Shown one piece after another: positions 55,560 to 64,000 of a stretch of DNA of 64,000 nt. How positions within the stretch are numbered: position 1 is the first letter of the stretch; each line of letters opens with the position of its first letter. The stretch comes from Myxococcus dinghuensis (GTDB lineage Bacteria; Myxococcota; Myxococcia; Myxococcales; Myxococcaceae): NCBI RefSeq assembly GCF_024198235.1, contig NZ_JAKCFB010000020.1, forward strand, positions 62,001 to 126,000, in the 5' to 3' direction. The notes beneath the pieces are model-generated. The model searched no databases. It was given only the letters and a program-made list of their open reading frames with translations, and had not been told where the DNA came from. The position numbers were made by a program, and so were the translations under genes.

Positions 55560-57803
55560 ATGCGCCTTCCTTTCACGGATTGGTGTCGCTGTCACATCTC
55601 CCTCGCCGTCTGTCTCACGCTGTCCACCGCGGGAGCCCATGCCCGCCCGGGAGGCCCTTCGCCCGCCGGAGTCGCTCGCGTCCATGGGCAGGAGCACGCT
55701 TCTCGACGCATCCAGCCTGACGAGCGCGAGCCCGACGTCCCGCCCCAGCAACTGCGCCAGTCCCTGACGCAGCCCCCCTCCCGGCGCGCACGACTGGCCG
55801 CGTGTGACACCGCGGCCTTCGCGTCCGCCAGCGGCAGCGCGCTCGTCACGCTGGTGAAGGGCTCCACGGACGACTGCGTCAATTCGTTGTTCGGTGTCAC
55901 GGGCACGCAGGCGGGCCAGGTGTTCGGCGAGGCGAAGATGGTCACCATCGCCAACGCGCTGACCAGCACCGCGGGCACCTACCCGGGCACCAACACCACG
56001 CAGGCGCTCCAGCTCATCCTCTTCCTGCGCGCCGGCTACTACGTGCAGTACTACCAACCGGACGTCGTGGGCAGCTACGGCACCGCGCTGCGCAATGCCA
56101 TCCGTCCCGCGCTCGGCGCCTTCGTCGCCAACGCCCACTTCACCGACGTGAACGATGCCCACGGCGCGGTGCTCGGCGAGTTCGTCATCCTCATCGACAG
56201 CTCGTCGGAGAACGCGCGGCACCTGGGCACGTTCAAGGGACTGCTCACCCGCTTCGACGAGGCGGCGCGGGCCTCCTGGTACATGCGCAACGCCACCAAC
56301 AACGTCTTCACCGGCCTGTTCCGGGGGCACTACAACGCGGACTTCGTCACGGCCGTGCAGGCCGACAGCTCCATCCTCGACACGCTGGAGTCCTTCGTCG
56401 CGCGCAACGAGTCCCTGCTGGGCACCGACGACCAGTACCTCCCGGTCAACGCCACGCGCGAGCTGGCGCGCTTCCTCCAGTACACCGGCGCGCTGCGCGA
56501 CAAGACACGCCCCAAGGTGAAGGGCCTCATCGCGAGCCACGCCATGACGGGCCCCGGCGCGGGCGTCTGGGTGGGGGCGGCGGAGATGGCGGACTACTAC
56601 GACGGCGCCAACTGCGCCTACTACGGCATCTGCGACTTCCGGCGCGCGCTGGAGCAGGCGGTGCTGAAGGTCAGCTACAGCTGTGGCGCCACGCTGCGGC
56701 TGCGGGCCCAGGACATGACGTCCGCGCAGCTCACCCAGAGCTGCTCCAAGCTGGCGACCCAGGAGTCCTACTTCCACGAGAAGCTGAAGACGGGGCGCGT
56801 CCCCGTCGCGGGTGACGGCAACACGTCGTTGGAGATGGTCGTCTTCGACAGCAGCACGGACTACCAGACGTATGCGGGCGCGCTGTTCGGCATCGACACC
56901 AACAACGGTGGCATGTACCTGGAGGGCGACCCGGCCGCGGCCGGCAACCAGGCGCGCTTCATCGCCTACGAGGCGGAGTGGGTGCGGCCCACGTTCCAGA
57001 TATGGAACCTGGAGCACGAGTACGTCCACTACCTGGACGGCCGCTTCGACATGAAGGGCGACTTCGGCGCCAGCACCAGCCAGCCCACCATCTGGTGGAT
57101 CGAAGGCCTGGCCGAATACATCTCGAAGAAGGACGACAACGCCTACGCCGTGGACCTGGGCACCAGCAAGGCGTACCGGCTCAGCCAGCTTCTGCGCAAC
57201 GACTACAACAGCGGCACGGAGCGCGTCTATTACTGGGGCTATCTGGGCGTGCGCTTCATGTTCGAGCGGCACGCGAAGGAGGTGGCCACGATGCTCGGCC
57301 AGTTCCGCGCGGGCAACTACACCGGCTATCGCACCACGCTGGACGGTCTGGGGACGACGCTCGACACGGAGTTCCACGCGTGGATCGACTGTGTGTCGTC
57401 CGCGACCGACCCGGGCACCTGCGCCGGCGAGGGTCCGCTCCCGGGTCCTGGCTCCGGGACGAGCACGCCCTGCACGGACCCCAACCCCATGGCGCTGGGC
57501 AAGAACTGCTACCGGGACGCGCTGGCCCACGGCGACGTGCTCTACTTCTACCTGTGGATGCCCACCGGCACGCGCAACCTCCGCTTCCAGACGAGCGGCG
57601 GCACCGGCAACGCCGACCTCTACATCCGCGCGGGGACCTGGCCCACGACGACCACGTATGACCACCGGCCGTATCTCGCGGGGAACGACGAGACGGTGGA
57701 CATCGCCTCGCCCGTCACCGGCGGCTACTACTACGTCATGCTCAAGGCACGGGCGCCCTATACGGGCGTGAAGCTGGAGTCCCGCTACGACGCGGCTCCT
57801 TGA
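55560..57803 (+). CDS. M9-family collagenase with a PPC domain
   Basis: 747 residues from the ATG at 55560, with GAGGAG eight bases upstream. A signal peptide ends near AHARPGG and a propeptide of about 60 residues follows. The activator domain (about 80-370) precedes the catalytic domain with FGIDTNNGGMYLEGDP, the zinc site HEYVHYLDGRF (His486, Glu487, His490) and the downstream glutamate motif EGLAEYIS (Glu515/Glu519). These are hallmarks of clostridial/Vibrio M9 collagenases. A PPC domain ends the protein (FQTSGGTGNADLYIRAG). Secreted collagenases cleave triple-helical collagen at Gly-X-Y repeats and release peptides rich in hydroxyproline. The operon that degrades hydroxyproline is convergent with it. 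Confidence 0.93.
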   Translation: MRLPFTDWCRCHISLAVCLTLSTAGAHARPGGPSPAGVARVHGQEHASRRIQPDEREPDVPPQQLRQSLTQPPSRRARLAACDTAAFASASGSALVTLVKGSTDDCVNSLFGVTGTQAGQVFGEAKMVTIANALTSTAGTYPGTNTTQALQLILFLRAGYYVQYYQPDVVGSYGTALRNAIRPALGAFVANAHFTDVNDAHGAVLGEFVILIDSSSENARHLGTFKGLLTRFDEAARASWYMRNATNNVFTGLFRGHYNADFVTAVQADSSILDTLESFVARNESLLGTDDQYLPVNATRELARFLQYTGALRDKTRPKVKGLIASHAMTGPGAGVWVGAAEMADYYDGANCAYYGICDFRRALEQAVLKVSYSCGATLRLRAQDMTSAQLTQSCSKLATQESYFHEKLKTGRVPVAGDGNTSLEMVVFDSSTDYQTYAGALFGIDTNNGGMYLEGDPAAAGNQARFIAYEAEWVRPTFQIWNLEHEYVHYLDGRFDMKGDFGASTSQPTIWWIEGLAEYISKKDDNAYAVDLGTSKAYRLSQLLRNDYNSGTERVYYWGYLGVRFMFERHAKEVATMLGQFRAGNYTGYRTTLDGLGTTLDTEFHAWIDCVSSATDPGTCAGEGPLPGPGSGTSTPCTDPNPMALGKNCYRDALAHGDVLYFYLWMPTGTRNLRFQTSGGTGNADLYIRAGTWPTTTTYDHRPYLAGNDETVDIASPVTGGYYYVMLKARAPYTGVKLESRYDAAP

Positions 57804-57832
57804 GCAGCAGGAGCCACTTCACCTGCGGCCAC

Positions 57833-57860
57833 CGGAGCGCCGAGAGAACCCGGCGCTCCG
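57833..57860. terminator. Bidirectional hairpin between the collagenase and the hydroxyproline operon
   Basis: CGGAGCGCCG (57833-57842) and CGGCGCTCCG (57851-57860) are perfect complements with an eight-base loop. The hairpin lies in the 103 bases between the two convergent stop codons (57803 and 57907), so it can end both transcripts. There is no T-run. Confidence 0.65.
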
Positions 57861-57906
57861 AACCACCCGCGGACCGGTGAGGAGTCACGCGGACGCGTGC
57901 CACTGC

Positions 57907-59481
57907 TCACTCCCGCTTCAGCACGCCATCCACGGTGCGCCACAGGCTCAGCGGGTTCGCCTCGCGAAGCTCCGCCGGCAGCAGCGCGTCCGGCACGTCC
58001 TGGAAGCACACCGGCCGCGCGAAGCGGCGGATGGCGCCCGTCCCCACCGCGGTGAAGCGGCCATCCGAGCTGGCCGGGAAGGGACCGCCATGCACCATCG
58101 CGGGGCAGACCTCCACACCGGTGGGCACGCCGTTCACCAGCACCCGCCCCACGCGGTCCGCCAGCACGGGCAACAACTGCGCCGCGCACTCGTGGTCCGC
58201 CGCGTCCACCATCAACGTGGCCGTGAGCTGGCCCTCCAGGCGCGAGGCCACCCGCGTCAGCTCCACCACGTCCCGGGCCCGCGTCAGCACCGCGCAGCTC
58301 CCGAACACCTCCTCGGTCAGTGCACCCTGCGACAGCACCACGCCGGCCTCCGCCTCGAACAGCGCGGCCGCGCCATGCGCCCCCGTCGACGCCCCCTGCA
58401 CACACGTCCGCGTGTCCTGACGCGAGGCGAGCCGCTCCACGCCCTCGCGGAAGCGCGCGGCGATGGCGGGCGTCAACATGGGCGCGGCGGGAGCGCCACC
58501 CAGCTTCTCCACGAGGCGCGCACGGAAGGCCTCGTAGCCCGGCCCGTCCACCGCGACGAGCAACCCGGGCGACGTGCAGAACTGGCCCGCGCCCTGGAGG
58601 ATGGACGCGGCCAGCGAGTCCGCCAACACCTGCGGACGCGCGGCCAGCGCCTCCGGCAACAGGAACACGGGGTTGATGGAGCCCATCTCCGCGAACACGG
58701 GGATGGGCACGGCGCGCGAGGCGGCCAGCTCCATCAACGCGCGCCCTCCCGCGCGGGAACCCGTGAAGCCCACGGCGCGGATGGCGGGGTGGCGCACCAG
58801 CGCCTGCCCCACCTCGATGCCCGCGTCGAGGAGCAGCGAGAAGACCCCCTCGGACAGTCCACAGGCGGCCACGGCCGCGCGAATCTTCAGGCCCGCCAGC
58901 TCGGACGTGGCCGGGTGCGCCGGGTGCGCCTTGGCGACGACGGGACACCCCGCGGCCAGCGCGGACGCGGTGTCGCCCCCCGCAACGGAGAAGGCGAGCG
59001 GGAAGTTGCTCGCGCCGAACACGGCCACCGGGCCCACGGCGCGCAGCATGGAGCGCAGGTCCGGGCGCGGCGCGGGGCGACGGTCGGGCAGCGCCCGGTC
59101 GATGCGCGCGTCCACCCAGCTCCCCTCCTCCAACAGCCGGGCGAAGAGCCGGAACTGGTTGGCGGCGCGGCCCAGCTCGTTCTGGATGCGCGCCGGAGGC
59201 AGGCCCGTCTCCTTCGGGGTGATGGCGAGGAACTCCGCCTCCGCGCCAGCCAACGCCTCCGCGACGTGCTCCAGGAACACGGCGCGCTGGCGCGCGGACA
59301 GGGCCGCGAAGGCCGGCGCGGCCTCCTCCGCCAGTTGGCAGGCCCGCGCCACCTCGTGCGGCAGCGCGCCATGGAAGCGCGGCTCGAGCGCCACGTTCTC
59401 CGTCGGGTTCCAGCCCGTGAAGGTCGGCCCACCGGGTTCCCCACGTCCCGCGCCAATCAGCGACAATCCCGTCCCACTCAT
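57907..59481 (-). CDS. Alpha-ketoglutarate semialdehyde dehydrogenase (NADP-type ALDH)
   Basis: 524 residues, start with GGAGAGGA upstream. It is an aldehyde dehydrogenase of the 2,5-dioxopentanoate group: TGWNPTENVALEPRFHGA at the start is typical of this branch, followed by VAVFGASNFPLAFSVAGGD, the general-base Glu in FAEMGSINPVF and the catalytic Cys in GAGQFCTSPG, then TEEVFG. It would oxidise alpha-ketoglutarate semialdehyde to 2-oxoglutarate, the last step of hydroxyproline (and some sugar-acid) catabolism. It is the last gene of the operon, 78 bases after the deaminase gene. Confidence 0.9.
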   Translation of the reverse strand: MSGTGLSLIGAGRGEPGGPTFTGWNPTENVALEPRFHGALPHEVARACQLAEEAAPAFAALSARQRAVFLEHVAEALAGAEAEFLAITPKETGLPPARIQNELGRAANQFRLFARLLEEGSWVDARIDRALPDRRPAPRPDLRSMLRAVGPVAVFGASNFPLAFSVAGGDTASALAAGCPVVAKAHPAHPATSELAGLKIRAAVAACGLSEGVFSLLLDAGIEVGQALVRHPAIRAVGFTGSRAGGRALMELAASRAVPIPVFAEMGSINPVFLLPEALAARPQVLADSLAASILQGAGQFCTSPGLLVAVDGPGYEAFRARLVEKLGGAPAAPMLTPAIAARFREGVERLASRQDTRTCVQGASTGAHGAAALFEAEAGVVLSQGALTEEVFGSCAVLTRARDVVELTRVASRLEGQLTATLMVDAADHECAAQLLPVLADRVGRVLVNGVPTGVEVCPAMVHGGPFPASSDGRFTAVGTGAIRRFARPVCFQDVPDALLPAELREANPLSLWRTVDGVLKRE

Positions 59482-59559
59482 TCCCGTGTCCTCTCCAGCG
59501 TAGGGTCCGCCCGCGTCCCGCGCACTCCCACGCGGGACGCCTCACTCGCCTCGGTGGCG

Positions 59560-60450
59560 CTAGAGGGCCGGCCGGTTCGCCAGCGCCTCGCGCAGCACAC
59601 GCAGGCACTCCTCGCGCTCCGCGCCCACCAACTCCAGCCGGGGACCCCGCACCCGCTCGTGGCCCCAGCCCACTTCCTGCTGCACCAGCTTGATGAGCTG
59701 CACGAACTTCGTCACGGTGTCCAGCCGCAGCAGCGGCAGGAACCACCGGTACAGTTGGAAGGCGGCGTCCTTCTTTCCGGCGAGCGCCAGGTCGAACAAC
59801 CGGACCGACTCCGCCGGGAAGGCATTCACCAGTCCCGCGACCCAGAAGCGCGCGCCTGCCTCCACGCCCTCGACGAGGCAGTCATCCACGCCCACGCCCA
59901 GGGCGAGCCGGTCGCCCAGCAGCGCGCGGATGGCGGTGACCCGGCGAGCGTCCGTGGAGGACTCCTTCACGGCGACGGCGTTGTCGTGCTCGGCCGCCAG
60001 CTCCGCCAGGTGCGGCGGCGTGAAGTCCGTCTTGTACGCGACGGGGTTGTTGTAGAGCAGGCCCGGCAGCTTCGTGGCGCGCAGGACGGCGGACATGTGG
60101 GCCTTCATCTCGCGCCAGTCGCTCGAATAGACATACGGCGGCAGCACCATGAGCCCGGCGCACCCGGCCTCCTCCGCCGCGCGCGCCAGCCGCACGGCCT
60201 CCGCCGTGGAGAGCGCGGCGATACCGGGGATGACGGGCGCCTTCACCGCGTCCACGCACGTGCGCATCAGCGCGACCTTCTCCTCCACGCTCAGCGTGGC
60301 GCCCTCGCCCAGCGAGCCGCACGGGATGATGCCGGTGCAGCCCTGCGAGACGAGCCACTGCACGTGCGCGCGCACCGCGCCGTGGTCCACGGACAGGTCC
60401 GCGTTGAAGGGGGTGGTGATGGCGGGAAGGACACCATTCCAAAGGGTCAT
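59560..60450 (-). CDS. DapA-family 1-pyrroline-4-hydroxy-2-carboxylate deaminase
   Basis: 296 residues from the ATG at 60450, in ATGA overlap with the upstream gene. A TIM-barrel of the dihydrodipicolinate-synthase family: WNGVLPAITTPF, GCTGIIPCGSLGEGATLS, LLYNNPVAYKTD with the Tyr, and the Schiff-base Lys in AVAVKESSTDAR. In this operon its role is the deamination of pyrroline-4-hydroxy-2-carboxylate to alpha-ketoglutarate semialdehyde, rather than lysine synthesis. Neighbours on both sides act immediately before and after this step. Confidence 0.9.
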   Translation of the reverse strand: MTLWNGVLPAITTPFNADLSVDHGAVRAHVQWLVSQGCTGIIPCGSLGEGATLSVEEKVALMRTCVDAVKAPVIPGIAALSTAEAVRLARAAEEAGCAGLMVLPPYVYSSDWREMKAHMSAVLRATKLPGLLYNNPVAYKTDFTPPHLAELAAEHDNAVAVKESSTDARRVTAIRALLGDRLALGVGVDDCLVEGVEAGARFWVAGLVNAFPAESVRLFDLALAGKKDAAFQLYRWFLPLLRLDTVTKFVQLIKLVQQEVGWGHERVRGPRLELVGAEREECLRVLREALANRPAL

Positions 60451-61718
60451 GACGCTCTCGTGTGGGGTGGAGGAGAAGGAAGTCTCAGACTGCCGATGCG
60501 CGCGGGGAGGCAGGGCGGACGCACGTCCTCCCCCGTCCAGCCGAAGAGGACCTCGGCCGCCGCGCCGCAGGTGCGCCCCTGACAGGCGCCCATGCCCAGC
60601 CGCGCGTAGAGCCGCGCCTCGCGCAGGTCGCGGCATCCGTCGAGCGCCTGGAGCGGCACGTCCTCGCAGCGGCACACCAGCGTCTCCGGAGTCGCCAGTC
60701 GCCGCAGCTCCTCGCGAGGCGCATCGTGTCTCGCCAACTGGTCCGCGAAGGTCCGGACCGCGCGCCACGAGCGCTCCAGCCCGGTGGGGACGGGCTTGCC
60801 GGCGGCGACGTGCCCGACCAGCTCGCCGGTGACCAGCGCCTGGTCCACGCCGCCGATGCCCAGCAGCTCACCCACGGCGTGGACGCCCTTCACGCGCGTC
60901 TCCAGGCGCTCGTCCACGACGACCGCGCCGGAGGCCACCTCGCAGCCCAGGAGCTTCGCCAGCTCCAGGTTCGGGACGAGCCCGTAGGCGGCGCCCAGGT
61001 AGTCACAGGGCAGGGTCTCCTCGTGGCCGCGCACGGACAGGCGCACGCGCTCGACGCGCGCCTCGCCCTCGGCGGCCACCACCCACGCGTCCGTGGCGGT
61101 GGGAATCCCGACCAGCGAGGCCGCGAGCGCGGCGCCCTGGAGCAGCTTGCCCGGGTGGCGCCAGAGCTGGAGCGCGAAGCCCCAGTGCCGCGCGGCGGGA
61201 GCCTGCTCCGCGATGAAGAGGACCTCGGCGCCGTGGCGGTGGAGGGTCGCGGCGGCGGCGAGCAGCAGCGGGCCCGTGCCCGCGAGCACCACGCGCTTGC
61301 CTCGCACGGGCAACCCGTCCTTCACCAGCACCTGGAGCCCGCTGACGCCGAGCACGCCGGGAAGCGTCCAACCCGGGAACGGGAGGAAGCGCTCCCGGGC
61401 ACCGGTGGCGAGCACGGCGCGGCCGTAGCGCACGGCCAGGGACGACGTGCCCTCCTCGACCAGCAGGAGCCCCGGCTCGGGCGCGGCGACGACCCGCGCA
61501 CCGGGGCGGAACCTCGCGCCGGACGCGGCGAAGCGGTCGAGCCAGCGGCGCGCGAGCCGGTTCTCCCGCTTGCGCGCCTCGCCCCTCCACACCTGACCTC
61601 CCGGCTGGGATTGCGGGTCGAGCACGAGCACGCTCAGCCCCGCCTCGGCCGCGTGACAGGCGGCGGCGAGCCCGCCCGGGCCCGCGCCGACGACGACGAG
61701 GTCACAGGCCTCACGCAT
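60447..61718 (-). CDS. FAD/Fe-S subunit of D-hydroxyproline dehydrogenase (HcnB-like)
   Basis: 423 residues. An N-terminal FAD fold (LVVVGAGPGGLAAACHAAEAG) and a second nucleotide fold (RVVLAGTGPLLLAAAATL, preceded by LATGARERFLPFPGWTLPG) are followed by a BFD-like iron-sulfur domain with LVCRCEDVP and GACQGRTC (CxC and CxxxxC). This matches HcnB and the FAD/Fe-S subunit of heteromeric D-hydroxyproline/amine dehydrogenases. It overlaps the 2Fe-2S subunit gene by eight bases and the deaminase gene by four, so all are translated together. Confidence 0.9.
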   Translation of the reverse strand: MREACDLVVVGAGPGGLAAACHAAEAGLSVLVLDPQSQPGGQVWRGEARKRENRLARRWLDRFAASGARFRPGARVVAAPEPGLLLVEEGTSSLAVRYGRAVLATGARERFLPFPGWTLPGVLGVSGLQVLVKDGLPVRGKRVVLAGTGPLLLAAAATLHRHGAEVLFIAEQAPAARHWGFALQLWRHPGKLLQGAALAASLVGIPTATDAWVVAAEGEARVERVRLSVRGHEETLPCDYLGAAYGLVPNLELAKLLGCEVASGAVVVDERLETRVKGVHAVGELLGIGGVDQALVTGELVGHVAAGKPVPTGLERSWRAVRTFADQLARHDAPREELRRLATPETLVCRCEDVPLQALDGCRDLREARLYARLGMGACQGRTCGAAAEVLFGWTGEDVRPPCLPARIGSLRLPSPPPHTRAS

Positions 61719-61971
61719 CGGTCACCACCTCCTGCCCCTCACGGCAAGGCACGAGGCACGTCAGCACCTCGGGCACGCCATCGACGGTGGCCCGGCACTC
61801 GAAGCAGACCCCCATCCCGCACAGCGGTCCACGTGGCCGGCCGCTCAGGTCGGCGCGGCTGACCAGCGCGTCCCCGGTGCCGAGCGCGGCGGCCACGGAC
61901 GTCCCCTCCGGCACCGTGACGACGCGACCGTTGATGCGCAGGGTGACGACCTCCGACTTCGGAGCGCTCAT
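61711..61971 (-). CDS. 2Fe-2S subunit of D-hydroxyproline dehydrogenase (HcnA-like)
   Basis: 86 residues. A ferredoxin-type domain with LRINGRVVTVPEGTSVAAAL and the cluster ligands in PLCGMGVCFECRATV plus a later LTCLVPC. Same scale and motif order as HcnA and the gamma subunit of heteromeric D-hydroxyproline dehydrogenase. It carries electrons between the two flavoproteins and to the acceptor. It begins 30 bases after the DadA-like gene. Confidence 0.9.
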   Translation of the reverse strand: MSAPKSEVVTLRINGRVVTVPEGTSVAAALGTGDALVSRADLSGRPRGPLCGMGVCFECRATVDGVPEVLTCLVPCREGQEVVTDA

Positions 61972-62001
61972 GAGCGCAGCTCCCGGGCCTCGCGGCGACG
62001 C

Positions 62002-63138
62002 TCATGCATGGGCCACCTGCCTCGGCGTCCGTCCCAGGAATCGCTCGGGGAGATAGGGACGCGCGTCGATGGCGGAGGAGCGCCCCAGGAGCTGGTCCGC
62101 CACCAACCGGGCGCTGCCCGTCGCGGTGGTGATGCCCAGTCCTTCGTGACCACACGCCAGCCACAGCCAGGGCTGCTCCGGGTGGGGCCCCAGCAACGGC
62201 AGGCCATCCGGCGTCGCGGGGCGCAGACCGGTCCACGCGCGCAGGGCCTGCATGCCATCGAGCCCCGGGAGGAAGTCCGCGGCGCGGCGGAGCATGCGCT
62301 CCAGGATGGCGGCCTCCACCTCGCGTGTCCCCACGCCGGGCTGGCGCGAGGAGCCGAGCAGGAGCTGCCCGGTGACACGCGGCTGGGCGTTGAACGCGAC
62401 GGAGGCCCCCTCGGTGCCGTGGGCGCTCTTGACGTATCCCAGCTCCACGAGCTGGTGCTTCACCACGGGCGCGCCGCGCCGGGTGATGAGCAGGTGTCCC
62501 TTGCGCGGGGTGATGGGGAGACCGGGACAGAGCGAGGGGCTGGCCACGCCCGCCGCGAGGACGATGTGTCGCGCGGCCAGGACGTCGCCATTCGCGAGGA
62601 CGACCTCTCCGGGGCGCAGCGCCTGGGCGGGGGTGCCCGTCATCAGCCGCGCCCCACGCGCCTGGGCTCGCAGCGCGAAGGTGCGGGCGGCGAGCGGCGG
62701 ATACACGACGGCGTCCCCTGGGACGCGCAGCGCCCCCACCAGCCCCGGGGCCAGCGCGGGCTCGGCCTCGTAGAGCGCGGCGGCGTCGAGCACCTCGACC
62801 CGCACTCCCGCGGCCCGGTAGTTGCTCACCTTGGAGTCGACCGCGGCCATCTCCTCGGCGTCGGCCGCGAGCCACAGCGTCCCGCACGCGTCGTACTCGA
62901 CGGCGCGAGGCAGCCCCTCCGCCAGCGCCCGCCACAGCGAGACGGACCAGGACGTGAGCGCCAGCTCCGCGGCGTTGTCGTCCATGGCCACCAGGTGGCC
63001 CATGCCACACGCGGTGGTGCCCGTGCCGATGGAGCGCGCCTCGACGAGCGCGACGGACATGCCCGCCTCGCTCAACGCGTCCGCGAGCGCCGCCCCGACG
63101 ATGCCTCCACCGACGATGGCGCAGTCGACGGCGCTCAC
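62002..63138 (-). CDS. DadA-like FAD oxidoreductase subunit of D-hydroxyproline dehydrogenase (HcnC-like)
   Basis: 378 residues from the GTG at 63138, which overlaps the stop of the epimerase gene (GTGA); a GTG at 63150 is possible. FAD-binding DCAIVGGGIVGAALADALSEAG, TACGMGHLVAMD and the C-terminal GLRPATPDGLPLLGP with HEGLGITTATGSARLVADQLLG are those of D-amino-acid dehydrogenases/HcnC. It should oxidise cis-4-hydroxy-D-proline, the epimerase's product, to pyrroline-4-hydroxy-2-carboxylate. Together with the two Fe-S proteins below it makes a three-subunit enzyme of the type described in Pseudomonas aeruginosa. Confidence 0.9.
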   Translation of the reverse strand: MSAVDCAIVGGGIVGAALADALSEAGMSVALVEARSIGTGTTACGMGHLVAMDDNAAELALTSWSVSLWRALAEGLPRAVEYDACGTLWLAADAEEMAAVDSKVSNYRAAGVRVEVLDAAALYEAEPALAPGLVGALRVPGDAVVYPPLAARTFALRAQARGARLMTGTPAQALRPGEVVLANGDVLAARHIVLAAGVASPSLCPGLPITPRKGHLLITRRGAPVVKHQLVELGYVKSAHGTEGASVAFNAQPRVTGQLLLGSSRQPGVGTREVEAAILERMLRRAADFLPGLDGMQALRAWTGLRPATPDGLPLLGPHPEQPWLWLACGHEGLGITTATGSARLVADQLLGRSSAIDARPYLPERFLGRTPRQVAHA

Positions 63139-64000
63139 CCGATGCCCCACGCGAACGGGTCCGTCGGGTCGACGAGCAGCGTGCCCTCCGCGTTCACCGA
63201 GGCCGTGCCGGTGATGGTCGGCAGGATGCGCTGCCCGTCGCGGACGTAGCGCCCCTCGAAGCGGCTGCCGATGATGCTCTCCTGCACCCAGGTCGCGCCC
63301 TCGGCCAGCGCCCCCTCCGCCGCGAGGCAGGCCAGCTTCGCGCTCGTCCCGGTGCCACAGGGGGACCGGTCATACGCGAGCCCCGGACACAGGACGAAGT
63401 TGCGCGCGTTCGCGCCCGGGGAGCCCGAGGGCGCGTACAGCTCGACGTGGTCGACCTCCGCGCCGTCGGCGCCGGTGATGTGCTGGTCGGAGAGCGCCTG
63501 CTTGATGGCGGAGGTGTAGGCCGTGAGCGCGGGGATGTTCGCCAGCTCCAGGGCGACGTGCCGCGCGCGGGAGAGGAAGAACCAGTTCCCACCCCAGGCG
63601 ATGTCGCCGCGCACCTCGCCGTGGCCCGGCACGGAGACGGCCACATCGTGCGCCAGCCGGTAGCTGGGCACGTTGGCGATGCTGACGCGCCCGTCCGGGT
63701 GCAGCGTGGCCTTCACCACGCCCACGGGGGTCTCCAGCGCATGGCCCCCCGGACCGATGCGCCCCAGGTACTCCAACGTCTTCACCACGCCGATGGTGCC
63801 GTGGCCACACATGCCCAGGTAGCCCACGTTGTTGAAGAAGATGACGCCCGCCACGCTCGACGGATGGACGGGTGGGCAGAGGAGCGCGCCCACCATGACG
63901 TCCGAGCCCCGGGGCTCGCAGACGATGGCCTTGCGGAACGCATCGAACCGCTCGCGGAAGCGCTCGCGCAAGGTCGCCAGGTCCCCCTCGCCCAGCTCCG
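63135..64000 (-). CDS. 4-Hydroxyproline 2-epimerase (5' end outside window)
   Basis: About 288 residues visible; the frame continues to the window edge (ELGEGDLATLRERF at its start), so roughly 40-50 N-terminal residues with the HTEGEP-like motif lie beyond. Proline-racemase family: the first catalytic Cys in YLGMCGHGTIGV and the second Cys in DRSPCGTGTSAKLA. Two Cys mark epimerases/racemases; hydroxyproline dehydratases have Thr at the second position. It converts trans-4-hydroxy-L-proline to cis-4-hydroxy-D-proline. First visible gene of the operon; its promoter and any transporter are outside the window. Confidence 0.92.
   Translation of the reverse strand, partial: ELGEGDLATLRERFRERFDAFRKAIVCEPRGSDVMVGALLCPPVHPSSVAGVIFFNNVGYLGMCGHGTIGVVKTLEYLGRIGPGGHALETPVGVVKATLHPDGRVSIANVPSYRLAHDVAVSVPGHGEVRGDIAWGGNWFFLSRARHVALELANIPALTAYTSAIKQALSDQHITGADGAEVDHVELYAPSGSPGANARNFVLCPGLAYDRSPCGTGTSAKLACLAAEGALAEGATWVQESIIGSRFEGRYVRDGQRILPTITGTASVNAEGTLLVDPTDPFAWGIG

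Noticed and set aside
59560..60450. Lysine-pathway dihydrodipicolinate synthase (dapA)
   Set aside because: The fold is the same, but the gene lies inside a hydroxyproline operon and overlaps its dehydrogenase; the deaminase role is more likely.
63135..64000. Trans-3-hydroxyproline dehydratase
   Set aside because: The second catalytic position is Cys (SPCGTG), not Thr, which points to epimerase/racemase activity.

Overview
The window is about 70% G+C with dense genes, strong GC3 bias, many ATGA/GTGA stop-start overlaps, many secreted or lipid-anchored proteins, and families typical of predatory myxobacteria: a Ser/Thr kinase-STAND-FGE protein, an FHA sigma-54 activator, caspase-like and EAD-linked proteases, an ADYC-domain protein and PPC-tailed metalloproteases. 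I infer a chromosome segment of a member of the Myxococcaceae (Myxococcus, Pyxidicoccus or Corallococcus type). I see no rRNA, tRNA, CRISPR array, transposase or integrase.

Layout. 1-3.4 kb: the end of an outer-membrane efflux protein gene, an alkaline-ceramidase-like membrane protein, an NTF2-like secreted protein and an alpha/beta hydrolase. 3.4-11.4 kb (minus): an exbB-exbD-tonB energy-transfer operon, a TonB-dependent receptor that itself carries a TonB C-terminal domain, a lipoprotein, and a caspase/EF-hand/surface-repeat protein. 11.6-24.5 kb: an SDR and a lipase-like hydrolase, a large coiled-coil membrane protein, an EAD1-trypsin protein, an alpha-2-macroglobulin split over two overlapping genes, and a hypothetical protein. 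24.5-28.2 kb: small unknown proteins, a nucleotidyltransferase-fold protein and an AEC transporter. 28.4-37.6 kb: an FHA/sigma-54 activator overlapping a kinase-nSTAND-FGE protein, then an ADYC secreted protein and an MFS transporter. 37.7-47.4 kb: a metalloprotease with two PPC domains, a TPR lipoprotein, a small Cys protein, an FRG-domain protein, a small membrane protein and a pair of overlapping sensor kinases. 47.7-52.5 kb: five genes with TadE/TadG-like pseudopilin leaders but no Tad ATPase or secretin. 52.5-54.6 kb: two divergent secreted proteins and a membrane protein. 54.6-64 kb: a PAS-AraC regulator divergent from an M9 collagenase, facing a six-gene operon for hydroxyproline catabolism that runs off the end of the window.

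The most coherent system is the last one. A secreted collagenase would release peptides rich in 4-hydroxyproline. The convergent operon encodes a 4-hydroxyproline 2-epimerase, a three-subunit D-hydroxyproline dehydrogenase, a DapA-family deaminase and a ketoglutarate-semialdehyde dehydrogenase, which together lead to 2-oxoglutarate. The AraC-type regulator and a repeated ACACC operator-like sequence lie between regulator and collagenase. A second candidate unit is the translationally coupled FHA activator and kinase-STAND-FGE protein, followed by a gene with a sigma-54-like promoter; the metalloprotease 5 kb away has the same promoter pattern. All functions are assigned by reading motifs; no database search was run.
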